Below, in pieces: positions 6,796 through 9,332 of a stretch of DNA of 9,332 bases. Source of the stretch: an uncultured Prevotella sp. (GTDB taxonomy: Bacteria; Bacteroidota; Bacteroidia; Bacteroidales; Bacteroidaceae). The notes under the pieces were generated by a model. The model did no database searches. It was not told the DNA's origin and was given only the letters and a program-made list of their open reading frames with translations. Location: contig CALJCU010000444.1 of NCBI GenBank assembly GCA_938023885.1, positions 1 to 9,332 on the forward strand, read 5' to 3'. The number at the start of each line of letters is the position of its first letter. The first letter of the stretch is position 1. Both the position numbers and the translations under genes were made by a program.

Positions 6796-8394
6796 ATGCG
6801 GAATCATTGGTTTCTTTTTATCTTCATGCTCTTGTTGTGTCCATCAGGCAGACTGTATGCGCAGACGGCTCCTGTCTATCATAACCCCGTGCTGTGGGCG
6901 GACGTGCCCGACATGGATCTGATACGGGTCGACAGCGACTACTACATGGTGTCAACGACCATGCATCTCATGCCGGGTGGCCCGATCATGCACTCCCGTG
7001 ACCTGGTCAACTGGCGGACGATAGGTTATCTCTTTGATAAGCTCACCGACTCGCCGAAATACAACATGGAGAATGGCACGGTTTATGGCCGTGGACAGTG
7101 GGCCACGTCTCTGAAGTATCACGACGGACGCTTCTATGCACTTTTTGCCCCGAACGACACCCCCGGAGGCGAGACTTATATCATGACCGCTCCCCAGGCG
7201 GCAGGTCCTTGGACGCTTGTCAGCCGACTGCCTCATTTCCATGATGCCACGCTCTTCTTCGATACAGACGGCACCCCTTATGTGTTTTATGCGACCGGGG
7301 AAATGGTACAGTTGACCAGGGATATGAAGCATGTTGTAGAAGGCTCGCATCATCAGCTCTTCAAGAAAGCGGATATGGACGAGGCGGGATTGCTCGAAGG
7401 CTCCCGCGTCGTGAAGGTCCAGGGCAAGTATTACCTGCTGATGATCTCCTGGACCAATGGTCATCCGCGTCGTGAGGTCTGCTTCCGTGCAGACCATATC
7501 CTGGGCCCCTACACGAAACGGGTCATCCTGGAGACTTCGTTCGGAGGCTTCGGCGGCGTGGGGCAGGGCACGATTGTCGACACGCCCGACGGCCGTTGGT
7601 ATGCTCTGATCTTCCAGGACCGTGGCGGGGTGGGGCGTGTGCCGACACTCTCGCCAGTGACATGGCGCGACGGATGGCCCATGGTTGACAGTGTGCCGAT
7701 GACAGCACCGTGCCCCTTCCCGGAGATGACGAAGCGCGAGAAGTCTCACAGCACGATCGTCTCCAGTGATGACTTCTCATCTCCCCGCCTTGGCCTCGAC
7801 TGGGAATGGAACCACAACCCAGTAGACAGCGCCTGGTCTCTTGCCGAGCGTAAGGGATGGCTCCGGCTTCATACGGCTTCCGTGGCGCCCAACATCTTCC
7901 TTGCCCGCAACATGCTCTCGCAGCGCATGATGGGGCCAAAGACCTCTGCGGTTATCCGAATGGATGTGAAAGGGATGAAAGAGGGTGATGTCGCCGGCTT
8001 CTGTGTGTTCCAGAACAATGCGGCGCTCGTGTCGGTCGTTTGTGAAAAAGGAAAAAAATATCTTGTTGCCTCGACAGACTCCATAGAGATGGAACCCAAA
8101 GACCACCGTGTCGTCGCCGACCATCGGCAGGAAAGGTACCGTCGTTCCCTTGCGCAGCCTGTCGTGTATCTGAAAGTGTCAGCCGACTTCTCACCGAAAG
8201 CCGGAGGAGGAGCCGTGGACAGCGGAAGCCTCGCTTACAGTCTGGATGGAAAGAAGTGGACAACGGTCATCAGCGACTTCCCGCTCGTCTTCGACTGGCA
8301 GCGGTTCTTCATGGGAACACGCTATGGCATCTACAACTATGCTACAAAAAGCGCAGGAGGATTTGTCGATGTCGACTATTTCCACCTGCTGTGA
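6796..8394 (+). CDS. Secreted GH43-family glycosidase (beta-xylosidase / alpha-L-arabinofuranosidase type) with C-terminal beta-sandwich domain
   Basis: 532 residues. GH43 enzymes are inverting five-bladed beta-propellers that release xylose or arabinose from hemicellulose and pectin side chains. The signal peptide is about residues 1-22 (MRNHWFLFIFMLLLCPSGRL, then YA before Gln23), suggesting a periplasmic enzyme. The propeller begins at NPVLWADVPDMDLIRV, with probable general base Asp39. MPGGPIMHSRDLVNW (59-73) is typical of the xylosidase-like subfamilies (GH43_12-like). HFHDATLFFD carries the probable pKa-modulating Asp150, and LLEGSRVVK the probable general acid Glu201. From ~320 to the end is a laminarinase-like beta-sandwich (DUF1349/GH43_C2 type). 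The usual Pro after the general base is Met here. It has its own promoter and is followed by a convergent regulator gene. Family secure; subfamily and xylose versus arabinose specificity inferred. Confidence 0.92.
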   Translation: MRNHWFLFIFMLLLCPSGRLYAQTAPVYHNPVLWADVPDMDLIRVDSDYYMVSTTMHLMPGGPIMHSRDLVNWRTIGYLFDKLTDSPKYNMENGTVYGRGQWATSLKYHDGRFYALFAPNDTPGGETYIMTAPQAAGPWTLVSRLPHFHDATLFFDTDGTPYVFYATGEMVQLTRDMKHVVEGSHHQLFKKADMDEAGLLEGSRVVKVQGKYYLLMISWTNGHPRREVCFRADHILGPYTKRVILETSFGGFGGVGQGTIVDTPDGRWYALIFQDRGGVGRVPTLSPVTWRDGWPMVDSVPMTAPCPFPEMTKREKSHSTIVSSDDFSSPRLGLDWEWNHNPVDSAWSLAERKGWLRLHTASVAPNIFLARNMLSQRMMGPKTSAVIRMDVKGMKEGDVAGFCVFQNNAALVSVVCEKGKKYLVASTDSIEMEPKDHRVVADHRQERYRRSLAQPVVYLKVSADFSPKAGGGAVDSGSLAYSLDGKKWTTVISDFPLVFDWQRFFMGTRYGIYNYATKSAGGFVDVDYFHLL

Positions 8395-8414
8395 ACTGCC
8401 GGATGGATAAGAAA

Positions 8415-8442
8415 GAGGTAAGAGGCGTCGGCTTTTTACCTC
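8415..8442. terminator. Hairpin between the convergent GH43 and tetR-type genes, candidate bidirectional terminator
   Basis: GAGGTAAGAGGC (8415-8426) pairs over 12 positions with GCTTTTTACCTC (8431-8442), counting two G-U pairs in the plus-strand RNA, around a GTCG tetraloop. It lies between the GH43 stop and the tetR body and includes the tetR stop codon (8436-8438). On the minus strand it is followed by TTTCTTATCC, a weak T-rich tail. On the plus strand the tail is poorer. Termination of the regulator transcript is the better-supported role. Confidence 0.6.
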
Positions 8443-9026
8443 GTCTTCTTGCCCAAGGCGCCATAGACAATCTTGGCGATGAGCGGACGGGATGTCTCTT
8501 CCGTGAGACCGTGGCCGAGGCGTCCGTAGATAAACGGTACCTCCAGACCCTTAATACAATAATGTGTGATGTCGGCCACCATATCGATATTTTCAATATC
8601 AAACTCGCCGTCAGCTTTTCCCTCCGCATACACCTTTCGGAACAGTTCCATCTCGTCTTCGTCGAAGTTCTTGCGCACTTTCTCTACGGTCCAGATGTTG
8701 CGGAAAAACTCGGCGCGGAGGTTGCCGTTGCGCACTACCGTCTCCTTGATGGAGATAAGGTGAGTGTAGATAAGCTCGATAATCTTATCCTGAGGAGGGA
8801 TGCGTTTCGCCGCCACTTCATCGAGCTTGTCGCTCAACCGCTCCAGCTCTGACTCGATCACCGCGTAGTAAATATCCTCCTTTCGGCTGAAATAGGTGTA
8901 AAGCGTACGGCGTCCTTTCCCCGATGCCACGGCGATGTCGTTCATCGTGGTGCCGTTGAGACCTTTCTTGGCAAAAAGCTGGCGCGCCACATCAACCAGT
9001 TTTTGCCGTGTCTTGGATATCGACAT
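8436..9026 (-). CDS. TetR/AcrR-family transcriptional regulator
   Basis: 196 residues from the chosen start. TetR proteins are dimeric repressors with an N-terminal helix-turn-helix and a ligand-sensing C-terminal domain. The DNA-binding domain is clear: KTRQKLVDVARQLFAKKGLN, then TTMNDIAVASGKGRRTLYTY and FSRKEDIYYAVIESEL (residues ~5-61; recognition helix ~37-46). The rest is helical with no recognised ligand domain. The frame continues upstream to an ATG at 9089, but that would lie beyond the predicted -7 box (9078-9085). The ATG at 9026, starting MSISKTR, matches the usual TetR N-terminus and is preferred. The gene converges on GH43 and has its own promoter with repeated half-sites, consistent with autoregulation. 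Targets are unknown; GH43 or a gene right of the window are possibilities. Confidence 0.93.
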   Translation of the reverse strand: MSISKTRQKLVDVARQLFAKKGLNGTTMNDIAVASGKGRRTLYTYFSRKEDIYYAVIESELERLSDKLDEVAAKRIPPQDKIIELIYTHLISIKETVVRNGNLRAEFFRNIWTVEKVRKNFDEDEMELFRKVYAEGKADGEFDIENIDMVADITHYCIKGLEVPFIYGRLGHGLTEETSRPLIAKIVYGALGKKTR

Positions 9027-9043
9027 TGAATTATCTTTATATA

Positions 9044-9079
9044 ACTGCACGAATACTGCACATTGGTATACTGTGTGCA
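9044..9079. promoter_or_regulatory. Repeated TGCAC half-sites at the tetR-type promoter, candidate autoregulatory operator
   Basis: ACTGCAC occurs at 9044-9050 and 9055-9061, exactly 11 bases (about one helical turn) apart. TGCACA (9057-9062) is also inverted by TGTGCA (9074-9079) with an 11-base spacer. The cluster begins at the -7 box and covers the expected transcription start and early leader of the tetR-type gene. This is where an autorepressor would bind. The protein-site link is inferred from position only. Confidence 0.45.
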
Positions 9080-9109
9080 AAATTATCATTTTTTGATGAG
9101 ACCGGCAAG
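9078..9109 (-). promoter_or_regulatory. Bacteroidetes-type promoter for the tetR-type gene
   Basis: On the minus strand TAATTTTG (9085-9078) fits the TAnnTTTG -7 box. CTTG (9109-9106), one mismatch from TTTG, lies 20 bases upstream. Transcription would begin near 9071, giving a leader of roughly 45 bases before the ATG at 9026. This supports the shorter start chosen for the regulator. Confidence 0.68.
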
Positions 9110-9332
9110 TATGCGGGCAGAAAATAACGATATATATGACATTTTTTAAGGTTAGAACGATTTGTGTCCCTTCTTTGACTGATATGCATCCCCATGAGAG
9201 CCCTTTTTCAAGTAACTTTGCGGCGAACTGAAATGCTAAGACAACCGGGCCGTATGGAAACGGAGAATTAGTTCTCTATTATTCACACTGTTTCCTATAA
9301 AATCTGAAAAAAATATAAGAAAAAGTTGTCTA
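9110..9332. other. Gene-free right end with a -7-like box; possible leader of a gene beyond the window
   Basis: I find no credible coding region here. TAACTTTG (9213-9220) on the plus strand matches the TAnnTTTG box, but no TTTG-like box sits 19-21 bases upstream, so the promoter call is tentative. Downstream are two small overlapping hairpins: CCGT/ACGG (9250-9253 with 9260-9263) and GAGAA/TTCTC (9263-9267 with 9272-9276). An A/T-rich stretch runs to the edge. The structures share base 9263, so they could not fully form together. I recognise no known riboswitch or small RNA. Confidence 0.35.

Noticed and set aside
8256..8852. 198-residue plus-strand frame spanning the end of GH43 and the tetR-type gene
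   Set aside because: It overlaps two well-supported genes, and its sequence is the antisense of the TetR protein.
9027..9089. Upstream ATG extending the TetR protein by 21 residues
   Set aside because: It lies upstream of the predicted -7 box, and the extra residues are unlike TetR N-termini; the ATG at 9026 is preferred.

Overview
The window looks like the chromosome of a Bacteroidota bacterium, most likely a member of Bacteroidales close to Prevotellaceae. The evidence is a SusC/SusD pair, short A-rich leaders without Shine-Dalgarno sequences, and several promoters of the Bacteroidetes type (a TAnnTTTG box at -7, with a TTTG-like box about 20 bases upstream). No species can be named from the sequence alone.

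Left part (1-6350): the 3' portion of a polysaccharide utilization locus, all on the plus strand. It begins inside a SusC-like TonB-dependent transporter (last ~340 residues), followed 21 bases later by a SusD-like glycan-binding lipoprotein. A 128-base gap then holds a perfect 15-bp hairpin. Next come a secreted GH13 family enzyme (alpha-glucosidase/alpha-amylase type) and, only 5 bases further on, a secreted GH29 family enzyme (alpha-L-fucosidase type). SusD and SusC would capture and import oligosaccharides. The two glycosidases carry ordinary export signals without a lipobox, so they probably trim the imported glycan in the periplasm. Pairing an alpha-glucoside-acting family with an alpha-fucoside-acting family points to a glycan with both linkage types, but the substrate is not determined here.

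Middle (6351-6795): a purine-rich spacer, a minus-strand tRNA-Ala(GGC) facing the end of the GH29 gene, and a 280-base divergent intergenic region. That region carries one good promoter for the tRNA and one for the next plus-strand gene.

Right part (6796-9332): a monocistronic secreted GH43 family enzyme (beta-xylosidase/alpha-L-arabinofuranosidase type) with its own promoter. It converges on a minus-strand TetR-family regulator, and the two genes are separated by a 12-bp hairpin that overlaps the regulator's stop codon. The regulator has a promoter with repeated TGCAC/GTGCA half-sites around its predicted transcription start. The last ~220 bases contain no gene; they hold a -7-like box and small hairpins, and may be the leader of a gene beyond the window.

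No mobile element, integrase, CRISPR array or defence system is visible. The most notable points are the loss of three of the four canonical calcium ligands in the GH13 enzyme, the tight GH13-GH29 coupling behind SusCD, and candidate operators at the tetR and GH43 promoters that share a TGTGC half-site.
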